Below, piece after piece: positions 18,110 to 27,501 of a stretch of DNA of 64,000 nucleotides. The notes beneath the pieces were generated by a model. That model was given only the letters and a program-made list of their open reading frames with translations. It was not told the DNA's origin and made no database searches. A program made the translations under genes and the position numbers. Positions within the stretch are counted from its first letter, which is position 1. Every line of letters starts with the position of its first letter. Source of the stretch: Sphingomonadales bacterium (GTDB lineage: Bacteria > Pseudomonadota > Alphaproteobacteria > Sphingomonadales > Sphingomonadaceae); assembly GCA_006226685.1 (NCBI GenBank), contig SBGG01000041.1, positions 1-64,000 of the forward strand. Direction: 5' to 3'.

Positions 18110-18961
18110 TCAACCGGTCACCGGCGGCAAATGGCGGTGGAGAAATTCAAACAGTCCGTCGTTGAATGCGTCATTTCTGTCGCCCACCACCATGTGGCCG
18201 GCGCCGGACACCTCGCAAACTTCAGTCTGCGGGATCAACCTGCACATCTCGGCGATGCCCTCGTCATCGACAATATCGCTCCGCCCACCCTTTATGAGCA
18301 TCGTCGGAATTTTCACGCGCGCGCTCGCCTCAATCAAGGGCTCCTGAAATGCGGGCGGTTCGCTGGCTGGCGAGGTCGAGAGCAAACGGGGGTCCCAGTG
18401 CCAGTAATAGCGGCCGTCATCGCGTCTTCGCAGATTCTTGCCCAGGCCACTGACGTCCGCAGGACGCGGACGGGCCGGATTATAGGCCGAGACGGCATCG
18501 GCGGCCTCTTCAATGGTCGCGAACCCATCCTGGTGCGCGAGCATGAACGCGCGAATCTTGTCTGTCCCCGCCGTAGCGGGGCGAGGCACGATGTCGACGA
18601 GAACGAGGACATCTGCGAAGCCCGCCGGTTCATTGCCGACCGCCTGCAGGGCGGTCATCCCGCCCATCGATGCCCCGACCAGCGCAACCTTCGATACCAG
18701 CGAAGCCCTGACCGATCGCAGGTCCTCCGCCAGGCGCAATACCCCATAATCGCCATCGGGAGACCAGTCGCTATCGCCATGGCCGCGTGCATCATAGCTG
18801 AGCGCGACATAGCCCTGATCGGCGGCGCGACGCATGGCGTGGTCCCAGGAATGCCGGGTCTGCCCCCCGCCATGCAGAAAGATAATGGCGGGCCCAGATC
18901 CCGAACCCAGCAGATCACCGATGAGGGTAAGGCCGTCGCTGGTAAGAAAACGCGCGTTCAT
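18110..18961 (-). CDS. Alpha/beta-hydrolase
   Basis: The 283-residue protein has the oxyanion HGGGQTRHSW, the YDARGHGDSD loop, the nucleophile elbow GASMGG and a C-terminal histidine in GAGHMVVGDRND. It probably hydrolyses an ester, lactone or C-C bond. TAGGAGC precedes the ATG. It lies between the SnoaL protein and the acyl-CoA ligase on the minus strand, so it may release the acid that the ligase activates. Confidence 0.84.
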   Translation of the reverse strand: MNARFLTSDGLTLIGDLLGSGSGPAIIFLHGGGQTRHSWDHAMRRAADQGYVALSYDARGHGDSDWSPDGDYGVLRLAEDLRSVRASLVSKVALVGASMGGMTALQAVGNEPAGFADVLVLVDIVPRPATAGTDKIRAFMLAHQDGFATIEEAADAVSAYNPARPRPADVSGLGKNLRRRDDGRYYWHWDPRLLSTSPASEPPAFQEPLIEASARVKIPTMLIKGGRSDIVDDEGIAEMCRLIPQTEVCEVSGAGHMVVGDRNDAFNDGLFEFLHRHLPPVTG

Positions 18962-19096
18962 AAAGCTCCTACCACATAGTTATCCGCGACCGGCCTGGCC
19001 CATTTTTCTGCAATGCCATGCCCACCTGCAATGCAGCCCGGACCGATCGCGGTTCCGCACGACATGTTTGATCGCGAAAGCAGCAATCGCGTTCAT

Positions 19097-19612
19097 TCAG
19101 GCCATGAGCGAGTCGTAAAAACGAACGCGACCGGCGAGTCGCTCCGCGCGCAGCGCATCCAGGGGAAGGGAGAATTTCACGCCGGGAATGGTCTCGTTGA
19201 CGAGAGGGTTCCCGCCCCACCAGACGATCCGGCAAATCCGCGAACTGATCCGCCATCCCGCGTTCGTGCGCGTCAGGCCATCGTCATACCAGCCCTGCCC
19301 TTCCCAGAAATCGCCGCCGGCCAAGCCGCGACGAACCAGGCGCCAGGTGGCGTAGGTCATTGCGTTGGCAATATCTCCCCGTACATTGACGAGGTGGCTC
19401 ATCATGGTGTGCTGGGTACCGTCGAAGGCGTCGTGATAGGCCTCGAAATCGGATTTGAAGGTCGCCAGATCCGTCCAATGCGACGTCTCGCTATAGTCGG
19501 CGTCGATATCGTCGGTAAATATGCGGTCGAAAAGGTCCCAACTCTGGGTATCGACGGCAAAGCCGTACAGATTGACGGCGCGGTTGATCTCCAGCTCATC
19601 CTGAACAGACAT
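19097..19612 (-). CDS. SnoaL-like (NTF2-fold) protein
   Basis: The 171-residue protein has the NTF2-like cone: an N-terminal helix (ELEINRAVNLYGFAVDTQSWDLFDRIF), a mid-domain HTMMSHLVNVRGD, and the beta-sheet TYATWRLVRRG. Family members include ketosteroid isomerase, limonene-epoxide hydrolase and polyketide cyclases. The start at 19612 has AGGAG with eight-base spacing; the ATG two codons upstream is too close to that site. It follows the atypical SDR by 23 bases, so the two may act on one substrate. Confidence 0.8.
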   Translation of the reverse strand: MSVQDELEINRAVNLYGFAVDTQSWDLFDRIFTDDIDADYSETSHWTDLATFKSDFEAYHDAFDGTQHTMMSHLVNVRGDIANAMTYATWRLVRRGLAGGDFWEGQGWYDDGLTRTNAGWRISSRICRIVWWGGNPLVNETIPGVKFSLPLDALRAERLAGRVRFYDSLMA

Positions 19613-19635
19613 AGTCATCTCTCCTGCTGCACAAT

Positions 19636-20433
19636 TCAGAACGGCGCGCCGACGAGGCCGCCATCCACCATGATAAGCTGGCCGGTAATGTAGCTGGCGC
19701 GTTCCGAGCACAGGAAGACAGCGGCGCCCGCGATCTCCTCTGAGGTTCCTTTGCGCCCGACAGGAATGGTCGCGTCGAGCGCCCTGGCCGCTGCCTCCGG
19801 GTCCAGGCCTTGTTCCCGAGCCATTTCGTCCATCCAGGCCAGCGCCATTTCGGTGGCGATGAAGCCGGGAGCGATCGTGTTGACGGTGATGCCATAGGTG
19901 CCCAGTTCGTTCGACAACGACTTGCTGAGCGCGGCAGCGCCCGCGCGGGTAACATTGTCGACAATCAACGGCACCTGCCAATGCGGCTTCTTCACGCAAA
20001 ACGACCCGATGGTGACGATACGCCCCCAGCGCTTGCGCTTCATCGCCGGAACGACAGCGCGGGCGAGATGAACCGCGCTCATCACCAGCAACTCATAGCC
20101 TTCGCGAAAAACCTCAGGTCCGGCGGTATCGAAGGTGTAGCGTGCCGTGCCATAGACATTGGCGACGGCAATGTCCGGTTCCAAGCCAAAAATCCGGGTA
20201 CAATGTGCGACCGTTTCATTGATCGCATCGGGATCGGTCATGTCGACCGACAATCCATGCGCTTCGCCTCCGGACGAGCGGATGGCCGCGACCGTCTCGT
20301 CTATCGCGTCCTGCCCGCGGGCGAGCACCAGAACCTTGGCGCCCTCACGCCCCAGCTCTTCCGCAACGGCACGGCCCATGCCCTTGCTTCCGCCGCTCAC
20401 CAGCGCAACCTTCCCGCTCAATCCGAAATCCAT
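19636..20433 (-). CDS. SDR-fold protein lacking the YxxxK catalytic pair
   Basis: The 265-residue protein has an intact dinucleotide motif (LVSGGSKGMGRAVAEELG) and the classical C-terminus (TGQLIMVDGG). At the active-site helix it reads DNVTRAG, where YxxxK is expected, so Tyr is replaced by Asp and Lys by Arg. A serine in TIGSF remains. It may use altered catalysis or act as a non-oxidoreductase. Alternative SDRs with N..R in place of Y..K are known in degradative clusters. GGGAGAAGG precedes the ATG. It sits between the 2-oxoacid oxidoreductase and the SnoaL gene. Confidence 0.85.
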   Translation of the reverse strand: MDFGLSGKVALVSGGSKGMGRAVAEELGREGAKVLVLARGQDAIDETVAAIRSSGGEAHGLSVDMTDPDAINETVAHCTRIFGLEPDIAVANVYGTARYTFDTAGPEVFREGYELLVMSAVHLARAVVPAMKRKRWGRIVTIGSFCVKKPHWQVPLIVDNVTRAGAAALSKSLSNELGTYGITVNTIAPGFIATEMALAWMDEMAREQGLDPEAAARALDATIPVGRKGTSEEIAGAAVFLCSERASYITGQLIMVDGGLVGAPF

Positions 20434-20556
20434 CTGCCTTCTCCCGATCTTTTTTCATCAGTTCACGAACCCGAGCCTATCATCCGCTCAGGCGCAGGCA
20501 CTGCCCGCAGATGCTGGTCGGCTTGTCCTGGAAGGGCGGCCGGGACAATGGGAGCG

Positions 20557-23500
20557 TCAGGCGGTTTCCTTTTGCCCTTGCGATGCAGCCTCTGCCCGGG
20601 GTGCGTCGTCGAAGGCCGCAAGCAGGTCCCGCTTGCGCGCCTCGTAGGTTTCGAACGCCGCCTCCTTGACGGGACCATATCCACGCACCTCGAGTGCGGC
20701 CCCGGCAAGATCGATTGCCGCCGACAGGTTCTTCTGCTCCAGTTTACCCAGAACACCGGTCATCATGGCGCGATAATCGTTGATAAGCGCGCGCTCGATC
20801 TTTCGGTCGGCCATCCACCCGAATGGATCGAAGGCGGTACCGCGCAGCCCCTTCATCCGGGCAAGCACGCGGAAGAGCGGCAGGATCCAGCTTCCGAACA
20901 CGCGCTTTTTCGGCCTTCCCTGGGCATCCTTCCCGGCCAGCAGCAACGGCGAACCGAGATGGAATTTCACCTTGAAATCGCCATCGAACTGATAGCGAAG
21001 CCGTTCCACGAACTTCGGGTCCGTATGAAGCCTCGCCACTTCATATTCGTCCTTATACGCCATCAATCGAGCAAGCGTAATCGCCACCTCGCGCACCAGC
21101 AGCTCCCCACCCTCAATCTTTCGGGAGGTTACAACAGCCTGTGCGTTGTGCACGAACTCAAGATAATCGTTCGCATAGGCTGCGTTCTGATATGCGGTCA
21201 GCAAGTCCTTCCGACTTTCGAGAATCGCCTCCAGCGACATGTCCTCGAGCTTTGCCGGCGGCGGTGCGATCATCCTCGCCAGCTCCTCCGGAGCAATCGC
21301 CGCCAGCCGTCCGATCGCGAATATACGCAGGTTGCCCTTTACGAAGGCCCCGTTGAGCCGGATCGCCTCTTCCAGTGATTCCACCGAAACCGGCAGCAGG
21401 CCTTTTTGCGCGGCATAGCCCAACATCAGCACATTCGTGCCGATGCTGTCGCCCATCAGCGATGTAGACAGGCCGCTGGCATGCAGGCTGTGAAGCGTGC
21501 CACCGTCGAGAGCACGGGCAATCGCGGCAACCAGCGCGCTGTCATCATAGCTGGCGTCCCTGTTGGTCTGGAACTCGCCGGTCGGCGTCACGTCGGCATT
21601 GACGATCGCAACGCTGCGATGTGGGTCGAGCGTCTTCAGCACGTCCTGGCTGGAACCGATGATCGCATCACATGCCAGCAGGACATCGGTGTGACCAAAG
21701 CTCAGACGTGTTGCGGTGAGTTGTTCAGGGGACGCAGCGATACGGATGTGAGAGGTAACTGCCCCGCCCTTCTGCGCCATGCCCGTCATGTCGAGGACAG
21801 TGCAGCCCTTGCCTTCGATATGCGCCGCCATGCCGAGCAGGGCACCGACAGTGAGCACGCCGGTACCGCCGATCCCGGCGACCAGCATGCCGAAACTCTC
21901 CGCGACCGGTGCAACAACCGCAGGCGGCAGATTCGCCAACCTCGCTTCCAGTGCCGAGGGGTCTCCGAAAATGCGGGTCGCGATCTTCGCGCCTTCGACG
22001 GTGACAAAGGACGGGCAGAAGCCCTTGAGGCAGCTATAATCCTTGTTGCATGTCGACTGGTCGATCTTGCGCTTGCGACCGAATTCGGTTTCGAGCGGCG
22101 TGATCGAGACGCAGTTCGACTGCACCGAGCAATCGCCGCACCCTTCGCACACATCCTGATTGATGAAGACCCGCTTGTCGGGGTCGGGAAAGGTGCCGCG
22201 CTTGCGCCGGCGGCGCTTTTCGGTGGCGCAAGTCTGTTCATAGACAATCGCCGAAACACCCGTCGTTTCGCGCAATTCGCGCTGAACGGCATCGAGGTCG
22301 TCGCGGTGGCGCACGGTAACGACTGCGGGCAGGTTGGCGTGGCGATAGGGCTCAATGTTGTCGGACACCAGAACCACCGGCTTTACGCCCTCGGCGACGA
22401 GCTGGTTGACCATATCGACAGGCGTAATGTGCATCTCGACAGGTTGCCCGCCCGTCATTGCCACCGCGTCGTTATAAAGCAGCTTGAAGGTGACGCGCGC
22501 ATTGGCCGCCACCGACGCCCGGATGGCGAGAATGCCGGAGTGTGAATATGTGCCGTCCCCCATGTTCTGGAACATATGTTCCCGCTCGACCAGCGGACCG
22601 ACGGAAAGCCAGGGCATCCCCTCGCCCCCCATGTTGACCGGCAGCATCGTCTTGCGTTCCGGCATGACATAGGCGGCAAGCCCCTGACAGCCGACGGCCG
22701 CCATCGCTTCGCTGCCCTCGGGCACGCGCGTGCTGGTATTATGAGGGCAGCCCGAGCAGTAGAATGGCGGGCGAACCCTGCCCCCGCCGAGCAATCCCGC
22801 CCCCGCCTCTATCTCTGCGAGGCGACTGTTGGCATTGTTCAGGGCTTCATCCGCCAGCCCCATCTGCGTCAGAACGGTGACCAGCGCCTTGCGGATCAGC
22901 GCCGGATTGAGTTCGCCCACTTCGGGCAGCAAGGGCGCCCCGGAACGGTCGCGTTTACCCATAATGGCCGGACGCGCATCGGCCGCCGCGTCGTACAACA
23001 GCCGCGCGGCCTGATCCTCGATCACCGGCCGCTTTTCCTCGACCACCAGCACCGCCTTGTAGCCGGATGCAAATTGCTGGAACCCGGTTGCTTCAAGCGG
23101 CCAGATGAGGCCCGGCTTGTAAAGGCCGATGCCCAGATCGCGACACCGTTCCTCGGTCAGGCCAAGATCCGCCAGCGCCTGCCGAAGGTCAAGAAATGCC
23201 TTGCCGGCCGCGATCAGGCCCAGTTCTTGCCTCGGACCGCTGATCAAGGTCCGGTCCAGCCGATTGGCGCGCGCGAAGGCCTGAACGGCCGGAAGCCTGT
23301 GCTGAACGGTCAGCGCTTCCAGCTCCAGCGGAGCCGGCGTGTAGCGGATGTTGAGGCCGCCCGCGGGCTTGGCGAAATCGGGAATCGCATATTCATGAAA
23401 CAGGTCCGGGAGCACGACCGAAGCAGTCAGATCCAGCGTGTCGGTGATACACTTCAAACCGATATAGGCGCCGCTGAAGCGGGAGAGCGCCCAGCCATAG

Positions 23501-24051
23501 AGGCCATATTCGATGATCTCATCCGTCGTTGCCGGATAGAGCACCGGGATGAAACCGGCCATGAGCGTATGTTCCGACTGATGCGCGCTGGCGGAAGACT
23601 TTCCGCCATGGTCGTCACCGGCGACCACAAGCACGCCCCCCTTTGCCGACGCGCCTTCCAGATTGCCCAGCTTCAGCGCCTCGCATGCGCGATCCACACC
23701 CAGGCCCTTGCCGTACCACAGGCCGAACACGCCTTCATATTGGGATTTACCGAACCAGCCGAGTTCCTGGGTGCCGCGAACGGCCGTCGCCGCCAGCTCC
23801 TCATTGAGGCCGGGCACGAAGCGGACATCATATGCTTCCAATTGCTTCTGGGCCGCCCACAGCGCCGCGTCATAGACGCCGAGCGGAGAGCCCCGATATC
23901 CCGAGATGAAGCCAGAAGTCTTGATCCCGGCAGCTTTATCCCGCCGTGCCTGGTCCATCGGCAATCGGGTGAGAGCCTGATTGGACGATAGGAACACCCG
24001 GCCTTCGGTCAGGCTGTATTTGTCGTCGAGAGAAACCACGGACTTGGTCAT
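20557..24051 (-). CDS. Fused indolepyruvate/2-oxoacid:ferredoxin oxidoreductase
   Basis: The 1164-residue single polypeptide joins the modules of IorA and IorB. In order they are the pyrimidine-binding domain (ISGYRGSPLGVYD), the TPP domain with GDGTYSHSG…LLYNDAVAMTGGQ, a cysteine-rich region (VCEGCGDC…NCVSI…CLKGFCP) for Fe-S clusters, and the gamma domain (GIGGTGVLTVGALLG). It decarboxylates a 2-oxo acid oxidatively to acyl-CoA and reduces ferredoxin. No ferredoxin gene is nearby. A weak GGTAA site precedes the ATG. Family members act on aryl-pyruvates and branched 2-oxo acids; here a branched-chain or alpha-oxidation-type intermediate is possible. Confidence 0.9.
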   Translation of the reverse strand: MTKSVVSLDDKYSLTEGRVFLSSNQALTRLPMDQARRDKAAGIKTSGFISGYRGSPLGVYDAALWAAQKQLEAYDVRFVPGLNEELAATAVRGTQELGWFGKSQYEGVFGLWYGKGLGVDRACEALKLGNLEGASAKGGVLVVAGDDHGGKSSASAHQSEHTLMAGFIPVLYPATTDEIIEYGLYGWALSRFSGAYIGLKCITDTLDLTASVVLPDLFHEYAIPDFAKPAGGLNIRYTPAPLELEALTVQHRLPAVQAFARANRLDRTLISGPRQELGLIAAGKAFLDLRQALADLGLTEERCRDLGIGLYKPGLIWPLEATGFQQFASGYKAVLVVEEKRPVIEDQAARLLYDAAADARPAIMGKRDRSGAPLLPEVGELNPALIRKALVTVLTQMGLADEALNNANSRLAEIEAGAGLLGGGRVRPPFYCSGCPHNTSTRVPEGSEAMAAVGCQGLAAYVMPERKTMLPVNMGGEGMPWLSVGPLVEREHMFQNMGDGTYSHSGILAIRASVAANARVTFKLLYNDAVAMTGGQPVEMHITPVDMVNQLVAEGVKPVVLVSDNIEPYRHANLPAVVTVRHRDDLDAVQRELRETTGVSAIVYEQTCATEKRRRRKRGTFPDPDKRVFINQDVCEGCGDCSVQSNCVSITPLETEFGRKRKIDQSTCNKDYSCLKGFCPSFVTVEGAKIATRIFGDPSALEARLANLPPAVVAPVAESFGMLVAGIGGTGVLTVGALLGMAAHIEGKGCTVLDMTGMAQKGGAVTSHIRIAASPEQLTATRLSFGHTDVLLACDAIIGSSQDVLKTLDPHRSVAIVNADVTPTGEFQTNRDASYDDSALVAAIARALDGGTLHSLHASGLSTSLMGDSIGTNVLMLGYAAQKGLLPVSVESLEEAIRLNGAFVKGNLRIFAIGRLAAIAPEELARMIAPPPAKLEDMSLEAILESRKDLLTAYQNAAYANDYLEFVHNAQAVVTSRKIEGGELLVREVAITLARLMAYKDEYEVARLHTDPKFVERLRYQFDGDFKVKFHLGSPLLLAGKDAQGRPKKRVFGSWILPLFRVLARMKGLRGTAFDPFGWMADRKIERALINDYRAMMTGVLGKLEQKNLSAAIDLAGAALEVRGYGPVKEAAFETYEARKRDLLAAFDDAPRAEAASQGQKETA

Positions 24052-24364
24052 AAGATTGTTACCGCGCAATGCCTTGGGTGAATGACGAGGTTCAGGACCT
24101 GTTGCGGTTGATCCCGTAATATCGGATCGGCACACAACTCCAGACCGGCTCTTGCATAGATGAGCCTTACGGGCTGCTATTGCTAGCCGTATTGCCGCTG
24201 GGGACCAGCGCGCTTGCAAGTGGCGGAAACAGAGGTTTGCGATTGATCACTTATAGCATCGCCATAACACGGCAGGCAGGCACGCATGGGGACCGTTTTG
24301 ACAGCGTATTTGTTTCGCTGCCTCCAGGCGCGTCCGGCCAGTGACAACAATGAAGGAGAATGAG
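24052..24364. other. Divergent intergenic region
   Basis: 313 bases separate the 2-oxoacid oxidoreductase (-) from the AMACR-like gene (+). An imperfect bulged hairpin (TACGGGCT … AGCCGTA, about 24168-24190) and a TTGACA at 24298-24303 without a clear -10 are visible. No gene is seen. Confidence 0.4.
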
Positions 24365-25447
24365 ATGGCAACCGGACCGCTGACTGGCATAAAAGTGTTG
24401 GAGTTTGCTGGCCTGGGGCCGGGGCCCTTCGCCGGCATGGTGCTTTCCGACCTTGGGGCCGACGTGGTCGAGATCGCGCGGGAGGGCACCCCGCCGCCGC
24501 CAGCCACGCGAAGCGACGCCAGAGGGCGCAAGCGCATTGGCCTCAACCTCAAAACACCCGAAGCGGTGGAAACCTGTCTGTGCCTCGCGGAAAAGGCCGA
24601 TATCGTGTTCGAGGGCAACCGGCCCGGCGTCATGGAAAGACTGGGGCTTGGCCCCGACGTGATGCTGGCCCGCAATCCGGCACTGGTCTATGGACGGATG
24701 ACCGGATGGGGCCAATATGGGCCGCTGGCTCATGCCGCGGGGCACGACATCAACTATTTCGCCCTCACCGGCCTGCTCCATGCGATCGGCCCCGAGGAGC
24801 GCCCCGTCCCGCCGCTCAATCTGGGCGCGGACTATGGCGGCGGCTCCATGTTCCTGATCGCGGGCATGCTTTCGGCTGTGATCCATGCCCGTACAACCGG
24901 TCAGGGTCAGGTAGTCGATGTCGCGATGACCGACTGCGCGACCTATCTCGGGACGCTTTTTCATGACATGCGCGGGTCTGGAGTGTGGAAGGATCAGCGC
25001 GAAGTGAACCTGCTTGATGGTGGCGCGCACTTCTATGGCAATTACGAATGCGCCGATGGTAAATTCATTGCGATCGGTTCAATCGAACCGCAATTCTATG
25101 CGCTGCTGCTGGAAAAGACCGGGGCGGCGGACAAGCTGACCGATCAACAGATGGACCGCAGCAAATGGCCGGAAATGCGCGAAACGCTGCGTGAGGTTTT
25201 TCGCACCCGTACCCGCGATGAGTGGTGCGAGATCATGGAAGGCACCGATGTTTGCTTTGCACCCGTTCTGACGCTGGAGGAAGCGCCGCGCCACCCGCAT
25301 CAGGTCGCTCGCAAGGTCTTTGTGGATGTCGGCGGTGTCCGGCAGGTAGCGCCCGCCCCCCGCTTTTCGCACTCTCCGACTGCGGTTCAGTGGGCACCTT
25401 CGGACAAACTTTGGTCCGCAGAAGACATCCTGTCCGGGTGGGCATGA
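24365..25447 (+). CDS. Alpha-methylacyl-CoA racemase-like CoA-transferase family III protein
   Basis: The 360-residue protein opens with GIKVLEFAGLGPGPFAGMVLSDLGADVV. His127 (GHDINY) and Asp156 (GADYGGG) correspond to the acid-base pair of alpha-methylacyl-CoA racemase (His126/Asp156 in the mycobacterial enzyme). This points to racemisation of 2-methylacyl-CoA, needed when degrading isoprenoid or sterol-like chains, rather than CoA transfer. AAGGAG precedes the ATG at 24365. It stands alone between a divergent and a convergent neighbour. Confidence 0.88.
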   Translation: MATGPLTGIKVLEFAGLGPGPFAGMVLSDLGADVVEIAREGTPPPPATRSDARGRKRIGLNLKTPEAVETCLCLAEKADIVFEGNRPGVMERLGLGPDVMLARNPALVYGRMTGWGQYGPLAHAAGHDINYFALTGLLHAIGPEERPVPPLNLGADYGGGSMFLIAGMLSAVIHARTTGQGQVVDVAMTDCATYLGTLFHDMRGSGVWKDQREVNLLDGGAHFYGNYECADGKFIAIGSIEPQFYALLLEKTGAADKLTDQQMDRSKWPEMRETLREVFRTRTRDEWCEIMEGTDVCFAPVLTLEEAPRHPHQVARKVFVDVGGVRQVAPAPRFSHSPTAVQWAPSDKLWSAEDILSGWA

Positions 25448-25479
25448 ACTATATCGGGGAGAGGACCTTGCCGGGATAG

Positions 25480-25500
25480 CCACGGGCAGAATGCCGGTGG
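25480..25500 (+). terminator. Possible terminator after the racemase-like gene
   Basis: CCACGGGCA and TGCCGGTGG form a nine-base stem with one mismatch and a three-base loop, followed by TTATCT. It abuts the stop codon of the convergent IclR gene. Confidence 0.35.
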
Positions 25501-26313
25501 TTATCTCTGACGTTGCCAGCAGCGAATGATATTATGCTTCAGGACGACAAGAGCCTTTCCAATCTCCTGCGTGTCGGTATCCGTTTCATTTGCGCTGAAA
25601 CGGATCGCTGAAATTCCGTAGCGCAAATGGTCCTGAGCATCGCGAAATGCAACCGCAATGGTGGTCACTCCAGCGGCGAAGTTATTGCGGTCAACCGCAT
25701 AGCCGCGCTGACGGCAGACCTCTACGTCCTGCCGGAAATCGGCCATACTCGGAGGCTGCTGCCAGCGCAGTTTCCTGAATTCATTTTCGATCTGCTCGCG
25801 CGTAAGGTCCAGTTCGGCCGCATAAGCGCGACCGACCGCGCCAACCAGCATGGGCAGTCTTTGTCCGATCGACATCCGAATTCGCATCAGGCTCTGCGTT
25901 TCGATAAACCCCATCAGGATGATACGATTATCCGCCACGCGCCGCCAGAAGCCGATCGAAACATTATGTGCGAGGCCGAATTTTTCCAGCTCCGAGTGTA
26001 GAAGCGCAAAGATGTTCTCGGGGTCCAGCGCCCGAGATGCAAGGATCGCGGCGCCGCCGCCAAGCGTGTAGCATTTTGTGTCAGAATCGAACTGCGCGAA
26101 GTCCCCGTCATGCAATTGCTTGAGGATTTTGAAACAAGAACTTGGCGCCATTCCCAATTCGCGGGCAATCGCGTTTACCCCCAATGGCTTACTTATGGTT
26201 GCCAAAAGACGCAGAATGGACAAGGTCTGCATGACAGTGCTCGGCTTCTGGACAGCGGCAGTCGCTTCCACATCCCGCATGGGCGCTTTATCGCGCATGT
26301 CGGTGCCCAGCAT
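25501..26313 (-). CDS. IclR-family transcriptional regulator
   Basis: The 270-residue protein has an N-terminal winged helix-turn-helix (LGVNAIARELGMAPSSCFKILKQLHDGDF, about 44-72) and an IclR effector domain (NVSIGFWRRVADNRIILMGF, GQRLPMLVGAVGRAYAA, RGYAVDRNNFAAGVTTIAVAF). It likely binds a pathway acid or acyl intermediate and controls neighbouring catabolic genes. Several ATGs lie near the start and none has a good ribosome site; 26298 is an alternative. Its targets cannot be fixed, but the AMACR-like and MDR genes on either side are candidates. Confidence 0.87.
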   Translation of the reverse strand: MLGTDMRDKAPMRDVEATAAVQKPSTVMQTLSILRLLATISKPLGVNAIARELGMAPSSCFKILKQLHDGDFAQFDSDTKCYTLGGGAAILASRALDPENIFALLHSELEKFGLAHNVSIGFWRRVADNRIILMGFIETQSLMRIRMSIGQRLPMLVGAVGRAYAAELDLTREQIENEFRKLRWQQPPSMADFRQDVEVCRQRGYAVDRNNFAAGVTTIAVAFRDAQDHLRYGISAIRFSANETDTDTQEIGKALVVLKHNIIRCWQRQR

Positions 26314-26499
26314 TCATGCGCGAGACAATAGGCGCTCGGACCAAGAAACGGACACAGGCTCTGTATATAGATATGATCGTTTCACCACAGAGTTGCCCCA
26401 TCCCCGATCTCATCTTCGCTCGCCTCATACCCTCTGCCCAGTAGTTAGACCGGCACTCGACTAACGAAGCTTGCGCGTTCTATCGAGCGTTTTCTAGAC

Positions 26500-27501
26500 T
26501 CAGCCATATGCTATCGCAATCTTGCCAAAGTGCTTTTGCGCTTCCAGCACTTCAAATGCCCCCCTCAGATCATCGAAGGAATGGATGGAATCGATCACCG
26601 GGCGCAATCCGCCGGCTTCCACGGCCTTCACCATGTCGACCTGCTGCTGCCGGCTTCCCACAGTAATCCCGGAAACATGAAGGTTGCCGTATATCATGTG
26701 CGCAGCGGGAAAGGTGATCGGCTGCCGGGTGAGCGCTCCGACCAGGCACAGGCTACCGCCCACCCGCAGGGCCTGTAGAGATTGCGAAAGGTCGCCACCT
26801 GCGACCTCAACCAGATGGTCAACCCCGCCGTCGCTAAGCTCCCGCGCGGTTCGCCCCCATTTGGGGTCTTCGCTGTAGTTGATGACCTCATCGACCCCGA
26901 GCGCTTTCAATCGTTCCGCCTTCTCAGCGGAAGACGAAGTGGCGATAACCCTCGCCCCGGCCATCCGTGCGAACTGCGCCGCGAAAACCGAAACGCCACC
27001 GGTGCCCTGAACCAGAACAGTACTCCCGGGTTTAATGGCCCCTTCGACCACGGTCGCCCGCCAGGCTGTCAGGCCCGCACAGGGCAGGGCTGCCGCCTCG
27101 ACGGGGGCCAGCCCCTTCGGCGAACGGGTAAAGAGTCTCTCCGACATGGTCACATAGTGTGATGCGAACCCATCGACATGGTCGCCGAGCATATTTCCGA
27201 CTCGCGCGGCGGTTGGCGGGCCATCGGACCAGCCTGCGAAAAAGGTTCCTATAACCCTGTCTCCAGAGGTGAAGCCGACAGCGTCCGGCCCACAGGCCTC
27301 GACAATGCCGACGCCATCGGAAAGTGGCACGCGGCCGGGCGCTACCTTGATGGCTCCGGTTGCCACGAGATAGTCATGAAAGTTGAGAGAACTCGCTTCG
27401 ACGCGGACCAGCAATTCGTCGCCAACAGGTGCAGCCGGCTCCCGTTCGACCGAAACCAAAGAAGCAATCGATGGATTTGTACCGATTTCGAAACGCCTCA
27501 C
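26500..27501 (-). CDS. Zinc-less MDR oxidoreductase (quinone-reductase-like)
   Basis: The 333-residue MDR protein has SSLNFHDYLVATG, GDRVIG, PCAGLTAWRAT and VLVQGTGGVSVFAAQFARMAG for NADPH binding. It lacks the zinc-ligand cysteines, which fits quinone oxidoreductase or 2-enoyl reductase relatives. I place the start at GTG 27501, preceded by GGGGAGAG; the upstream ATG at 27543 has no ribosome site, and the family sequence begins MRRFEI-like. It is divergent from the AraC gene, whose product may control it. Confidence 0.85.
   Translation of the reverse strand: MRRFEIGTNPSIASLVSVEREPAAPVGDELLVRVEASSLNFHDYLVATGAIKVAPGRVPLSDGVGIVEACGPDAVGFTSGDRVIGTFFAGWSDGPPTAARVGNMLGDHVDGFASHYVTMSERLFTRSPKGLAPVEAAALPCAGLTAWRATVVEGAIKPGSTVLVQGTGGVSVFAAQFARMAGARVIATSSSAEKAERLKALGVDEVINYSEDPKWGRTARELSDGGVDHLVEVAGGDLSQSLQALRVGGSLCLVGALTRQPITFPAAHMIYGNLHVSGITVGSRQQQVDMVKAVEAGGLRPVIDSIHSFDDLRGAFEVLEAQKHFGKIAIAYG

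Noticed and set aside
19613-19999. Long upstream extension of the SnoaL reading frame
   Set aside because: It is an out-of-frame shadow of the SDR, and a good ribosome site supports the start at 19612.
22576-23991. 471-codon plus-strand open frame
   Set aside because: It is antisense within the 2-oxoacid oxidoreductase, a GC-rich shadow frame.
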